The notes: generated from the sequence alone by a model not told the origin. Shown: positions 7,931-16,764, counted from the first letter of the stretch. The stretch is DNA of 64,000 bases from an uncultured Acidobacteriia bacterium (GCA_903900705.1 CAIUOG010000045.1:17209-81208), one strand, 5' to 3'. Numbers and translations are program-made.

Positions 7931-10562
7931 CCTCCGGACACATTTCGAGTACCTGAATCGCTTCCAGACATCCCTGGGCCGTCGAGTTGGTCGACAGCCC
8001 GGGGATTTCGTCTATTGGGTTCAGAACTTCCGGCGTGGCGAGGTGCGTGGTGGCGTACGCCGGGACGGTGACGCGGCTCCAGGCTTTCTTTGCGAAGGCA
8101 GCGTTCTTCGTCTCGCGATAAACGTACGCGGCCAGACGGGCGAAGGTGGCATAGCGGGCATCGGCGGCATCCGCCACCGGGCTCTCTTTCCGCGCACCGT
8201 GGCGTTCGCAGTATTCGAGCCAGGCCTTGCGCCAGCCGGCGTGGTCGATGAGTTCATTCAATTCAAAGACGACCTCCGCGCCGCCCATGATGGTGGCGAG
8301 GTTGTAGACGCCGTAGCCGCCCGGAACAATCGAACCCATTTTGCCGGTGGCAGGGTCATAGCCGTAGAGCTGGTTAGGCCCGGTGAGGAAGCCGTAGGGC
8401 ATGGCGGCAATGGAGTCCATGCCGGCGAGGATCTTATCGCGATATTTGGGCTGGCCGGTGCGTTCCCATTCCGTCATCCAGTTGCCGACGAAGGCGAGCC
8501 AGTCCGGGCCGCCGCGGACACGGGCGGGGTATGGGATGGGTTCGGTCTGCGGCGAGGCGAGACGCATGGGATCGAGTTCGAGGAGTTTGGCATCGACGTC
8601 GACGACAGCGCGCATCAGGTCGCCGGTACGTTCATCGGTGGTGAGGTAGTAGTAGAAGCGACGGTAAGAGGCCTGGCTGATGCGGGACTCCTTCGCGCCA
8701 CAGCCCCAGTGCCGGACATTATGACGGGAGCCGAGACCGGCGAAGCGGCCAAGGTGATAAACATCGACCTCGCTGGTGTGGCGGGTCATGGCTTCGGCCA
8801 TGCGGAAGACGTCGGCGCGGCCAGTGCGGAGGAAGGTGTACCAGAGCCAGAGGTCGGTGCCGAGTTCGGTGTTGTCCCAGGCAAAGCCGCCGACATCATA
8901 GCGCCAGGTGTGGCGGGGGCCATCGTGCTGGTGCATGACGTCGCCGTAGTTCCAGAAACCGTACCAGTGACGCTGTTCGATTTCGCGGTGGTAGAGGTCA
9001 AAAGCCGCGTCGAGGTGGTCTTCGAGGGTGGCTTTGGCGGGGACGGATCGGTCCGGCAGGCTCCAGATGCCGAAGACTTTGGCGGCATGGAGGTGGGCCG
9101 GGGACGCGGTGAGGAGCGGCGGCCGTTGGGTGAAGGCGGCGCGGCGCGCGGTGTCCTGATGGGTGGGGAGCACGGCGGACGGGAACAGCATCAGTTCGCT
9201 GGTGCGGGCGACGCCGTGCGGGGTGCTGAAGCCGGGCTGCACGTCTTCATAGCTGGAATCGAGATCATGCGCGCGGGTGTCGTAGTGGCGCAGATCCATG
9301 GCGGCGGCGTCCGGGGACCAGAGCCAGACGCGGAGGTCGGCCGCGGGCGTGGTGGCCGCGTGGATCTCGAAGGACGCGGGGTGCGACTGCCACATATTCT
9401 TCAGGGCGACGGCGAGGCCACCCGAGACATCACCCACAAAGGCGCAGCCACCGGAGCGATGGCCCCAGGCGGCATCGAGCCAGCAGCCCTCGGAAACGGC
9501 GCGCTTCTGGATAGCGAAGCCATCGGCGGTGAGCTGGGTGAGTTTGTAGGAATCCCAGGTGGCCCAGTCGGCGAGGAGCTTCTGGCCCGGCGCGGCGAAG
9601 GTTTCGCGGTTGGGGAGACGTTTGCCAGCGAGCTGATCTTCAAAGAGATTGGCTCGGGAGCCGGGGGCGGAGAGGACGCGGCGGCCGGTGGCGGGCAGAA
9701 CGGGTTCGGCCCAGACGCCGTTCGCGTCGCCGGCGAAGTGGACGTGGCGGTTGTGCAACTGCTCGCGGAAGGGGACGGCGAAGGAGAGGCCGAGGCCGCG
9801 AATGAAGTCCTTCCGGTCATCGCCATCAAAGATGAAGCTGTGGACGAGGCGGATGTTTTCGCTGCCCGCGTAGAAGTAGAGGCGCAGGGTGAAGGGAAGC
9901 CATTCGCGAGTTCCCTGCTCTGCCCGGTGGACGCCCTCGATTCTGACGACGGCGCGGACGGGGCCCGTCTGTTCGGCGACGACGGATTTGATTTCCGAGT
10001 GGTAGTCGTCCAGGCGGAGCGTGTTGGGGGTGAGGCGGTTTTCGGTGACGCAGCGAAGGCGCGCGGGTCCGGCGACGGTTTGGGCGCCGACGCGAAGGCT
10101 GGTGAGAAAGTCCGGGCCGGATTGGGGGATGGAACACTGGAGCGCGCCGGTGTCGATTTCGAGGGCGGCGGCGGTTTGCCGGACGGTGAGCGCGGGGCCG
10201 ACCGGCGCGGGCGCGCCGGGGGCGAGGCGGAGATTCGCGGCGGTGGCGGGGGCGACGGTTGCGAAGCCGTTGAACTTGATGGAACCATCGGGCCAGTAAG
10301 CGAGCGGCCAGGTCTGGAGGGGCAGCGGGACGCCGTTGGCGGTGAGCGTGAAGGTCTGGGAGCTGGAGACCGTGCCGCGGGGGAACGGCACGCCCCAGCT
10401 GACGCCGGCGGGCTGGGCGGGGGCTTCATTGCTCAGCCAGTTCAGGGGGATGGCGGCGGCCTGGGAGGAAGCCTGTTGGGCGTCGGTCTGCTGTTCGGCG
10501 GCAGCCTGGGCGACCTGGGCGAGGGCGGCTTGGGCGAGGATCTGGCGGCGGGTCAGTTTCAT
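7917..10562 (-). CDS. PL26-like exo-rhamnogalacturonan lyase family protein
   Basis: An 881-residue secreted protein with a twin-arginine signal (KLTRRQILAQAAL). The N-terminal domain starts with the pattern WLSNEAPAQPAGVSWGVPFP, followed by a RIFT-barrel-like region and a large helical domain (LWLWYTFLRTG, YHLGRFAGLGSRHNVRHWG). This matches my memory of the exo-rhamnogalacturonan lyase (PcRGLX/PL26) family, which cuts rhamnogalacturonan from its end by beta-elimination. The neighbours are an oligogalacturonate lyase and an SGNH esterase, which fits pectin breakdown. The start overlaps the SGNH stop (ATGA). The 3' end overlaps the convergent DsbD-like gene by 14 bases. The exact linkage cut is inferred. 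Confidence 0.62.
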   Translation of the reverse strand: MKLTRRQILAQAALAQVAQAAAEQQTDAQQASSQAAAIPLNWLSNEAPAQPAGVSWGVPFPRGTVSSSQTFTLTANGVPLPLQTWPLAYWPDGSIKFNGFATVAPATAANLRLAPGAPAPVGPALTVRQTAAALEIDTGALQCSIPQSGPDFLTSLRVGAQTVAGPARLRCVTENRLTPNTLRLDDYHSEIKSVVAEQTGPVRAVVRIEGVHRAEQGTREWLPFTLRLYFYAGSENIRLVHSFIFDGDDRKDFIRGLGLSFAVPFREQLHNRHVHFAGDANGVWAEPVLPATGRRVLSAPGSRANLFEDQLAGKRLPNRETFAAPGQKLLADWATWDSYKLTQLTADGFAIQKRAVSEGCWLDAAWGHRSGGCAFVGDVSGGLAVALKNMWQSHPASFEIHAATTPAADLRVWLWSPDAAAMDLRHYDTRAHDLDSSYEDVQPGFSTPHGVARTSELMLFPSAVLPTHQDTARRAAFTQRPPLLTASPAHLHAAKVFGIWSLPDRSVPAKATLEDHLDAAFDLYHREIEQRHWYGFWNYGDVMHQHDGPRHTWRYDVGGFAWDNTELGTDLWLWYTFLRTGRADVFRMAEAMTRHTSEVDVYHLGRFAGLGSRHNVRHWGCGAKESRISQASYRRFYYYLTTDERTGDLMRAVVDVDAKLLELDPMRLASPQTEPIPYPARVRGGPDWLAFVGNWMTEWERTGQPKYRDKILAGMDSIAAMPYGFLTGPNQLYGYDPATGKMGSIVPGGYGVYNLATIMGGAEVVFELNELIDHAGWRKAWLEYCERHGARKESPVADAADARYATFARLAAYVYRETKNAAFAKKAWSRVTVPAYATTHLATPEVLNPIDEIPGLSTNSTAQGCLEAIQVLEMCPEVIPR

Positions 10563-11785
10563 TTCGACCGCCGGGTAAAGATGCCGAGGTCGATGGCGTC
10601 GGCCATGGCCTGATAGCCGGCATCGTTGGGGTGGAGGTGATCGCCGGGATCGAAATCCGGGCGGAGATGTTTGGGGTTGTTGGGATCGCGGGTGGCGGCC
10701 TCGAAATCGACAACGGCGTCAAAGGAGCCCGGGGTGCGAATCCAGGTGTTGAGGGCTTCGCGCATGGCCTCGCCTTCGGGACGGGAGTAGCCCGCACCTT
10801 CGTAGGGCGTGAGGGTGCAGCCGATGACCCTGATGCCGTGGGTGTGGGCGCGTTCGATGAGCTGGCGGAAGGCTCCGATGAGTTCGTCGGCAGTGACGGG
10901 CTCGGTATTGGCGTGGCCGATGTCATTGATGCCTTCGAGCAGCATGACCCATTTCACGCCGGCCTGGCTGAGAACGTCACGATCAAAACGGGCGAGGGCG
11001 CTGGCGCCGGAACCGTCCCGCAGGACGCGGTTGCCGCCGATGCCCATGTTGGCCACGGCGAGATGCCGGGTGGCTTTGTTGGCGGCGAGACGGGCGCTGA
11101 GGAGGGTGGGCCAGGGATGGTCGGAATCGACGGTGGAGCGCGCGCCCTCGGTGATGGAATCGCCGAAGGTGACGATGGTGGCGACGTCCGCGGGGGCCGT
11201 GACTTCGAGGCTTTCGAGATAGAAGTACTGGGGGCGTTTGGCGGCGTTGCCCTGATCCGGGGCGGCGATGTCCGTGGCGGCGAGGAAGTCGCCTTCCTTT
11301 GAGACGTAGCTGGTGCGGAGTCCGCCGTGCGCGGAGGGCGGGCCCGTTTCGGTGGGGAACCAGAGGCTGACGGCGAGGTCTGCCTGCGGGGCAACGGGGA
11401 AATCGAGAGGGTCAGAAAGCATGACCATGCCAGGGCCGAGGGTGACGGAGGGCTTGCCGTTAAAGGTGAGGGCGCGGTCCGAGGCAGGGACGATTTCGGC
11501 GTCCTTTTTCCGCAGGGCGAGGTGCGCGCCGCCGATGGTGACGGGCCCTGCGCCGAAGGGGCTGGAGAGCTTGATGCGGAGTTTCGAGCCGGCGACGCTG
11601 CTGCGGACGATCATGCGGACGGTCTGGTTGGCGAAGCCCCTGGGGGGCTGGCCGGTCTGGGGCTGGCTGGCGGCCGGGCGGATGAGCGGCTGCGCGGTGG
11701 CCCAGGTGGTGACCCAATGCGGTGCGGCGGGCTGGGCCGCGAGGGTGGAGGCGAGCGCGAAGAAGAGGCTGAGGCGGAGGTTCAT
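10559..11785 (-). CDS. Secreted SGNH/GDSL hydrolase
   Basis: A 408-residue protein with a signal peptide (NLRLSLFFALASTLAAQ). An N-terminal beta-sandwich of about 190 residues comes before an SGNH hydrolase domain. The catalytic blocks are visible: block I TFGDSITEG with the serine, block II NMGIGGNRV with glycine, block III EGINDIGH with asparagine, and block V DPGDHLHPND with the Asp-His pair. Such enzymes remove acetyl or other acyl groups from carbohydrates. Between two pectin lyase genes, a pectin or rhamnogalacturonan acetylesterase role is likely. The start is five bases after the stop of the preceding lyase gene with no clear Shine-Dalgarno, which suggests translational coupling. Confidence 0.8.
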   Translation of the reverse strand: MNLRLSLFFALASTLAAQPAAPHWVTTWATAQPLIRPAASQPQTGQPPRGFANQTVRMIVRSSVAGSKLRIKLSSPFGAGPVTIGGAHLALRKKDAEIVPASDRALTFNGKPSVTLGPGMVMLSDPLDFPVAPQADLAVSLWFPTETGPPSAHGGLRTSYVSKEGDFLAATDIAAPDQGNAAKRPQYFYLESLEVTAPADVATIVTFGDSITEGARSTVDSDHPWPTLLSARLAANKATRHLAVANMGIGGNRVLRDGSGASALARFDRDVLSQAGVKWVMLLEGINDIGHANTEPVTADELIGAFRQLIERAHTHGIRVIGCTLTPYEGAGYSRPEGEAMREALNTWIRTPGSFDAVVDFEAATRDPNNPKHLRPDFDPGDHLHPNDAGYQAMADAIDLGIFTRRSK

Positions 11786-11790
11786 AGGAG

Positions 11791-13044
11791 TTATTTCACC
11801 GCCTTTGCGATTTCGACCGCGAAGACGTGCGTTGGACCCAGCATATTCGACCGGAAGACGATCCACTTCATGTCGGGCGAAAAGGTGACGTTCGGTTCGA
11901 GGTGGTAGTTGTGTTTTGAGAGATTTACGAGCTTTTCGGATTTGAAGTAGCCGATATCGATGAGGTCCTTCTTATCGCGGAAGGAGCTGCCTTTGACCAT
12001 GGAAGGGCGGAAGAGGTAGATCCACTGGCCGTTGCCGGGGATTTTTTCGCCATCGGGGGTGCGGGCGGCGACGCTGTCGGGACCGCCGCCATCGCCGGCG
12101 AAGAGTTTGCCATCGGCGGAGACGTTGTAGTGCACGGACCATTCGGGGCGCTGGAGGTTGTACCAGGTGCGATGGCCGGTGGCGAGGTCGACGCCGGCGA
12201 CCCAGAAGACGGTGCTTTTGGGGGTTTGCAGGTCATACCAGACGGTTTTGCCATCGGCGCTGAAGAATTCGTGACCGGCGATTTCCATGTTCTGGGTGCG
12301 TTCGTGCATGAGTTTGAGGCCGGTGCCGTCGGTGCGAATGGTCCAGACGCGGTCGTTGTAGTGCCAGGGGCCTTCGTGACAGAACATGATGAGGTTGGGG
12401 TCTGTGGGAGACATCTGGAGGTGGTTGGTCCAGTCATTCTCGGTGTAGATTTTGCGGAATTTGCCGGTGGCGATCTCGATGGTGTAGAGCATTTTGGGCG
12501 TACCGGCGGCCCAGTTGGCTTCGAGGCTACCGCCGCCACCGTTGGCGGGCGGGGTGCGGGGGATGACTTTACCGTCGGGGTCGGGCGCGATGCCGACGAG
12601 GAGGGTTTCATCGGCATTGACGGCGACAGCGCCGCGGGGGCCGGCCTGGGGAGGCATTTTGGCGATTTCGGTGGTCTTTTTGGTGTCGAGGTCGGTGGCG
12701 AAGATGGCTCCGTCACGGGTGTAGTAGATGCGGCCGGTTTTGTGGCCGGTGACGAGGATGTTGACGCGGCCTTCGACGACCTGTTCGATGGCGCGGGTTT
12801 CGAGATTGATGGTGGCGATGCCGTGGGGGTTGGTGACGACGAGTTTTTTACCGTCGGCCGAGTAGGCGTTCTGGTGGAAGTAGAGGGAGGCGGTGCCGTC
12901 TTCGCGGGAGAGGCGGATGACGCGATGGCCGGTGTCGGGGTCGATCCATTCTTTTGGGAGGGGGTCGGTTGGCAGAGGCGCCGGGCCGGGCTGGGCCTGG
13001 AGCAGGCGGGTGGCGGCGAGGGTGAAGAGGAAAAGTTTTCGCAT
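11791..13044 (-). CDS. Oligogalacturonate lyase (PL22-like)
   Basis: A 417-residue protein beginning with a signal peptide (RKLFLFTLAATRLLQAQ). It is a seven-bladed propeller-like sequence with the oligogalacturonate lyase signatures WTNHLQMSPTDPNLIMFCHE, GPWHYNDRVWTI, EIAGHEFFSADGKTVWYD and RPEWSVHYNVSADGK; the His residues in these segments match those that bind the metal in the family. The enzyme splits unsaturated digalacturonate by beta-elimination. A cytoplasmic or periplasmic form is known in different bacteria; the leader here suggests export. ATG 13044 is chosen because the open frame upstream of it codes low-complexity sequence. First gene of the pectin operon. Confidence 0.85.
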   Translation of the reverse strand: MRKLFLFTLAATRLLQAQPGPAPLPTDPLPKEWIDPDTGHRVIRLSREDGTASLYFHQNAYSADGKKLVVTNPHGIATINLETRAIEQVVEGRVNILVTGHKTGRIYYTRDGAIFATDLDTKKTTEIAKMPPQAGPRGAVAVNADETLLVGIAPDPDGKVIPRTPPANGGGGSLEANWAAGTPKMLYTIEIATGKFRKIYTENDWTNHLQMSPTDPNLIMFCHEGPWHYNDRVWTIRTDGTGLKLMHERTQNMEIAGHEFFSADGKTVWYDLQTPKSTVFWVAGVDLATGHRTWYNLQRPEWSVHYNVSADGKLFAGDGGGPDSVAARTPDGEKIPGNGQWIYLFRPSMVKGSSFRDKKDLIDIGYFKSEKLVNLSKHNYHLEPNVTFSPDMKWIVFRSNMLGPTHVFAVEIAKAVK

Positions 13045-13082
13045 GGGTGGCAAGTTGTTGGGGCGGCGGCGGACGGGAGCCA

Positions 13083-13110
13083 CGTTACCAGGGTTCAGGA
13101 TAATGTAACG
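13083..13110. promoter_or_regulatory. Inverted repeat upstream of the pectin operon
   Basis: CGTTAC (13083-13088) and GTAACG (13105-13110) form a dyad separated by 16 bases, 39 bases upstream of the lyase start. The dyad spacing is compatible with a dimeric repressor site, but the arms are short and no regulator gene is next to it. Confidence 0.3.
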
Positions 13111-13841
13111 CGGTTTTTGGGTGCGAAACGTGTAAAAACCAGGGCGAAATGGGCTTCGAAGCGGGTAAAGCGGGGTGGAAACGTGGTGCTCCCGGTGGGT
13201 GGTTTTGGTGGGTGTGCCTTTAGAATCAATCACCTGGCAGGTTCGTTCCGCAATTTTTTCGTTTTTTGCGACGAAAAGGGGGCTGGAGGTTGGGTTGGCG
13301 GTCCGGGAGGCGCGGCGATGGGGAAGGAGGGGGCTCACGATATGGTTATGGCATGGCGTGGGGTGGTTTGGGGGTTGGGTGTGGGGTAAGTGGTTGAGGG
13401 GGTGGGGGATAGATTTTTGGGTGGGTTGGGAATGACGGTGGCTCAGTGCCCAAGGAGCCGCCCAAAAACCAGCTTCCGGTAATGCTGAAGAACGGGCGTA
13501 CCGCATTCACATCGAGCGCTTCTTGCCGAGATCATCAAGGAACTCCGAAACTGGCATGATACCCGTCACCATCAAATGGTCTCCAGATCATAACGTTAAT
13601 GGAAATGAGACCGGCTGGAATGAGACCGGCCCGGGTGGGGCTGAGGGAGGTCACCATCCTGCCCAACGGCTGCTCCGCCCAGTCCGCCTGGTCCAGCGGC
13701 GCTGCCCCGAGGGGCTTGCAATTCGTAGAATGACAAGGAAGAGGAATATTGAGCGTTTCAGTGCAACCTCGGAAATTGTCCGGCCCCTGGAATGGCGGAC
13801 ACGCCCTCGACATCCACATTGTGAGCAGTACATTTTTGGGC

Positions 13842-14126
13842 TACGACGGCGCGGGGCCTGCCCGCTTCGATAGCGAACGCTCTGAAATTGGCGAGCTTCT
13901 TTATCGATGAAGGGCTCTCCTTGAGCGGGTCCATCCTGTCCCGGCCCGGAGAAAAACGCAGTGGAGAGTGGGAAAACGGGGTGCCCTCGGCGCGCAGACG
14001 TTCTCTCCGAGAATGAGACCAGAGAACGAAGACACGGCAAAGGGTTTGCTTTGTTGGGGATACTGCGGGGGGACTACGGAAGCGCCAGTGTTAACAAACT
14101 GCGGGTGAAAATTCGTGCGGACAAAA
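13842..14126. repeat. 285-bp direct repeat, copy A
   Basis: This segment matches 18752-19036 without gaps; I count about 13 mismatches by eye, roughly 95% identity. Both copies lie in the same orientation. A 30-codon minus frame (MDPLKESPSSIKKLANFRAF...) is kept in both, but it runs into different sequence at the left edge, so I do not call it a gene. Together the two copies bracket the AbiE, HEPN-like and DUF3368/UPF0175 genes. Confidence 0.9.
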
Positions 14127-14128
14127 TC

Positions 14129-14186
14129 TGGCTCAATTCGCCCCTGACATCATTTTCACCGGCTGGTTAACAGGGCCACCCACTAA
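14129..14186. repeat. Short repeat, copy next to AbiEii
   Basis: TGGCTCAATTCGCCCCTGAC and the next 20 or so bases (to about 14171) match 17692-17734 with three differences. After a diverged stretch both continue with a similar TAAGTTATT-AAAA block. Each copy lies just downstream of a minus-strand toxin gene, AbiEii here and the DUF3368 toxin there. It could be an insertion-sequence end or a shared terminator-like region. Confidence 0.7.
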
Positions 14187-14308
14187 GTTATTAAAAAAAA
14201 AATATCGGCGCTCGGCCCGGAATTGCTGTTCTGATCTGCGGATGGAACGGCCCGAGCCATACAGCGCCACGAACATCAAAACAGAGAAATGGGGTAGTAC
14301 GGAGGTCC

Positions 14309-15214
14309 TTAAGACCAGGGACCGCCAGGAATCCACTCGCGTCCAGCGGCACCCTCGTGGCGTTGGGCATCCAGCGCTGGCTTAAGAAAAGCCGCGATGT
14401 ATCCGCCAACTGCCGGAAGGTTCGGCAGGTCGCCCAGGGCGAGCCGCTTCCCGAACGCCGTCCACTGAGTCAGCTTTGCGGGGTCCTCCAGAAACTCGCC
14501 GGTCAGTGCGAGCGGCAAGTCTTCGGGTACTGGCGTCTGGCGCCGCTCAAATGTGCTCCCGATGGCACGCGCCAGCTGCCCGATTTCAAAGTGGTGAGTT
14601 TGGCCAAGGGTCCAGATGTCGAAGAAGTCCTTCATCCGGCTGTTCGCGATGCCGAGAACAACCATCGCGTGGAACTTTTCGGCGATAACTGCCTCAGGGG
14701 GATACGCGCGAAGGACCGGAGCGGCGAGAGGCAGGAGCACCGGAAAGGTGAGCGGTCCGGGCGCCGGGTCGACGAGATCACCAAATCCGACATCGATCTG
14801 CATGACGATCCGTGCCCCGTCCAGACTGGCCGGCACACGCAGGCGGACGCCTTCATATTCGGCGTCCTCTTTGATTCTGCTTCCCTCGATGCCGGGAAGA
14901 TCGAATAGAATCCCGTCTGACTCGACCAGCGCGCAGATTTCGCGAATCCGCTGCGTGACGTCCGGAATTTCCGGGGATCCAAATCCAAGAAGGTCGAGGT
15001 CGCGTGTTGGGCGGTGCATTTGTCCCTCCCACGCGAGAAACAGCATCGCACCCTTGAGGACAAAGCTGTCCTTGTGAGCCGACTGCGAGAGTCTATAGAG
15101 AAAGCGCTCAACGATCCATCGGCCGAGGAGGAACTGGAAGTCTTCGCCCCGCTCGCGCGCCAGAGCCAGCAGCTTCGCGCGGTGTGATCCCGCGATGTTG
15201 GTGATCTTTTTCAT
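14309..15214 (-). CDS. abiEii: AbiEii-type nucleotidyltransferase toxin
   Basis: A 301-residue protein of the AbiEii/AbiGii family, the toxin of type IV toxin-antitoxin systems and of abortive phage infection. The nucleotidyltransferase core is visible: FVLKGAMLFLAW, then RPTRDLDLLGFG (the DxD-like metal motif), and later VIAEKFHAMVVLG with the family's conserved Lys, followed by SRMKDFFDIWTL. In characterised members the enzyme modifies tRNA 3' ends. It overlaps the upstream antitoxin gene by four bases (ATGA), the normal order and coupling for this system. It lies inside the segment bracketed by the 285-bp repeats. Confidence 0.88.
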   Translation of the reverse strand: MKKITNIAGSHRAKLLALARERGEDFQFLLGRWIVERFLYRLSQSAHKDSFVLKGAMLFLAWEGQMHRPTRDLDLLGFGSPEIPDVTQRIREICALVESDGILFDLPGIEGSRIKEDAEYEGVRLRVPASLDGARIVMQIDVGFGDLVDPAPGPLTFPVLLPLAAPVLRAYPPEAVIAEKFHAMVVLGIANSRMKDFFDIWTLGQTHHFEIGQLARAIGSTFERRQTPVPEDLPLALTGEFLEDPAKLTQWTAFGKRLALGDLPNLPAVGGYIAAFLKPALDAQRHEGAAGREWIPGGPWS

Positions 15215-15807
15215 ACCGCCGACTCCAGGTAAGGCCGGATCACATTGGACACCCGGCAGACCTTTGCGAAGCGGTGGATCTGGTCGACCGTAGCCTTGCG
15301 TGAACGCAGTGCGTCTCTCAGCGCTTCAATCGCAACGTCGACTCCGAGCTTGTTCCTGTACTTGAAGCAGTCGGCCACCGTTTTCGCAGCGGAGTAGACG
15401 GGCACACGAATACCTTCGATGGTGTGGTGCTCAACACCTTCGATCAGCGCGGGCCCGGAGAACCGAACCACTCGAAGCGCCACTGACTCAGCGACCGGCT
15501 TGTGGGCTTTGAAATCAATTGCCATCCAGACTTCGTGCGGATCCTGCGTCGACAGGCCATGGAATCGCAGCGCGGATAGAAGGCAGATCACACCGCCCGG
15601 TGTCCGCGTGGCCGCGATGGCAAGGCTGTGATGCTCTGTGATCGATGACTCCGGCAGGGAATAGACGCCGCGTGCCTGACGTACGAGAAGGCCCTGGCGA
15701 TAGAGGCGGAGCAGCGATTCCCGTGCAATTCCGCGCGCCTCAACGTCGCGCGGGCGGATCAGCGGTTGGCGTTTGGCTATGGCGAGGATACGCTGGGCGC
15801 TGGTCAT
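15211..15807 (-). CDS. abiEi: AbiEi-type antitoxin and repressor
   Basis: A 198-residue protein of the AbiEi family. The N-terminal winged helix (QRILAIAKRQPLIRPRDVEARGIARE...GVYSL) binds DNA. The C-terminal domain contains PVYSAAKTVADCFKYRNKLG and VAIEALRDALRSRKA, typical of the group. AbiEi represses its own promoter and neutralises AbiEii. A 13-bp inverted repeat just upstream of the start (listed separately) is a good candidate operator. The toxin gene follows with a four-base overlap. Confidence 0.87.
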   Translation of the reverse strand: MTSAQRILAIAKRQPLIRPRDVEARGIARESLLRLYRQGLLVRQARGVYSLPESSITEHHSLAIAATRTPGGVICLLSALRFHGLSTQDPHEVWMAIDFKAHKPVAESVALRVVRFSGPALIEGVEHHTIEGIRVPVYSAAKTVADCFKYRNKLGVDVAIEALRDALRSRKATVDQIHRFAKVCRVSNVIRPYLESAV

Positions 15808-15811
15808 GTTG

Positions 15812-15849
15812 CGTTACATTGGTATTTTACACTATCTACCGATATAACG
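15812..15849. promoter_or_regulatory. Inverted repeat in the abiEi promoter, likely AbiEi operator
   Basis: CGTTACATTGGTA (15812-15824) and TACCGATATAACG (15837-15849) are inverted copies of each other with 11 of 13 positions matching and a 12-base spacer. On the minus strand the spacer contains TGTAAAATA, a plausible -10 region. The repeat starts five bases upstream of the antitoxin ATG. AbiEi proteins are known to repress by binding paired inverted repeats at their own promoter, so this site fits that model. Confidence 0.6.
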
Positions 15850-16164
15850 AAACACAAGCAGCCTCGATCAGATGGACTCCCGGGGCGGTTCGATTCGAAC
15901 GAACTTCGCCCGCGCTGATCATGACGCCCTTGCATGCCTCGCGACCACCCGCCGTGGATCGGCATCGGCAGTAGCGGCGGATCAGGATACCGAGGACACA
16001 CGATTCAGGAACTGGCGTCGATCTTCCGGGAACGACGATGCCGTTTGGGGCTTATTGAGGGATGTCCCGGTCAATCCAGGCTGGCATAGACAGCAGACCG
16101 AGTACCGTTAGAGCCTTCCGCGATGGACCTTCTCTTGACTGTGGCGGGTGCCCGCCGTTGCGGA
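15850..16164. other. Intergenic stretch upstream of abiEi
   Basis: No gene seen. On the minus strand, near 15877-15906, about 15 codons ending at TGA read KFVRIEPPRESI. The same KFVRIEP tail closes the remnant upstream of the UPF0175/DUF3368 pair at 18640-18660; about 20 of 22 bases are shared (GGTTCGATYCGAACGAACTT). The rest has no long open frame with family features. Confidence 0.5.
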
Positions 16165-16638
16165 TTACTGCTTCGTGAAGACGAAAACCTCGTCGAGGAC
16201 CCGCCCGTTGTTTGCCCCGGTGCCTTTCCTGGTTACGGTCAGGGTTTTACCATCCGCGGAGACCACGTCATCAGTAACGGTCGTGCCCTTTGGGCCCCTG
16301 ACGGTCATGCGCACATGACGTTCGTCAGTCCGGACTGCAATACTGACGACACCATTTCCACCGGCGCCGTGATCCTTGCCGTCAAGGTAGATATCAACCA
16401 CTCGGGCGGGTTCCCCGGTGGGCGTTACGGCGGGCTGCCCGTTCTTCGAGGTCCAGGACTCCTGGTAATGATCTTTCGTCACCGCATTCCAAGTCATGAT
16501 TCCGTCGCTGCGGAAGCTCGCGGATCCGGGACTGGGCTTCGCTTTCGACGGATCGGACTTCCAGGTCCCGATAAAAGGATCGGCGGCCAGAGCCAGGGAA
16601 GCAGCCATAAGCGTCAGTATCGCAGTTTGACTAATCAT
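16165..16638 (-). CDS. Small secreted lipocalin-like protein
   Basis: A 157-residue protein with a signal peptide (ISQTAILTLMAASLALA) and one beta-rich domain. It opens with DPFIGTWKSDPSKAKPSPG, the GxW pattern found at the start of lipocalin-like domains, and continues as alternating strands up to RVLDEVFVFTKQ. Such proteins are common in acidobacterial genomes without a known ligand. It is monocistronic as far as the spacing shows. A 12-bp palindrome and a run of eleven C lie at its start and just upstream. Confidence 0.6.
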   Translation of the reverse strand: MISQTAILTLMAASLALAADPFIGTWKSDPSKAKPSPGSASFRSDGIMTWNAVTKDHYQESWTSKNGQPAVTPTGEPARVVDIYLDGKDHGAGGNGVVSIAVRTDERHVRMTVRGPKGTTVTDDVVSADGKTLTVTRKGTGANNGRVLDEVFVFTKQ

Positions 16639-16673
16639 TCCCGGGAATGATAACTCAGTTCGCCCCCCCCCCC
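16637..16673. promoter_or_regulatory. Palindrome and C11 tract upstream of the lipocalin-like gene
   Basis: ATTCCCGGGAAT (16637-16648) is a perfect 12-bp palindrome that covers the first two bases of the minus-strand start codon. A run of eleven C lies at 16663-16673, 25-35 bases upstream of the start, where it would sit between promoter and ribosome site. Homopolymer runs of this length can slip and alter expression; that is only a possibility here. Confidence 0.4.
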
Positions 16674-16764
16674 GTCAACTAAATCGCGTGTCTGTTGTCG
16701 TAGCTCTCTAGAACTGTCCCCTGTACTGCCTGGGGCTGCTTAACCTCGGCGTTCCGGCCCGGAT

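Larger units (their letters stand above)
13045..14308. other. Long non-coding stretch between the pectin operon and the AbiE module
   Basis: No convincing gene. 13045-13450 is the leader and promoter side of the pectin operon and is rich in G on the plus strand. At 13600-13631 the 15-16-base unit GGA(A)ATGAGACCGGCY occurs twice in tandem, which may be the end of a lost insertion element. From 13842 the 285-bp direct repeat begins, followed at 14129 by a shorter repeat; both are listed separately. Short open frames here differ between repeat copies in ways that do not suggest coding. Confidence 0.6.

Noticed and set aside
8043..10613. A plus-strand open frame of 856 codons across the pectin lyase-like gene
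   Set aside because: Composition is Gly/Glu/Val/Ala-rich without motifs; the minus strand codes a coherent secreted protein.
13842..13930. The MDPLKESPSSIKKLANFRAF minus frame, kept in both 285-bp repeats, as a gene
   Set aside because: Only 30 codons are shared and the continuation differs in the two copies; conservation follows from the DNA repeat.
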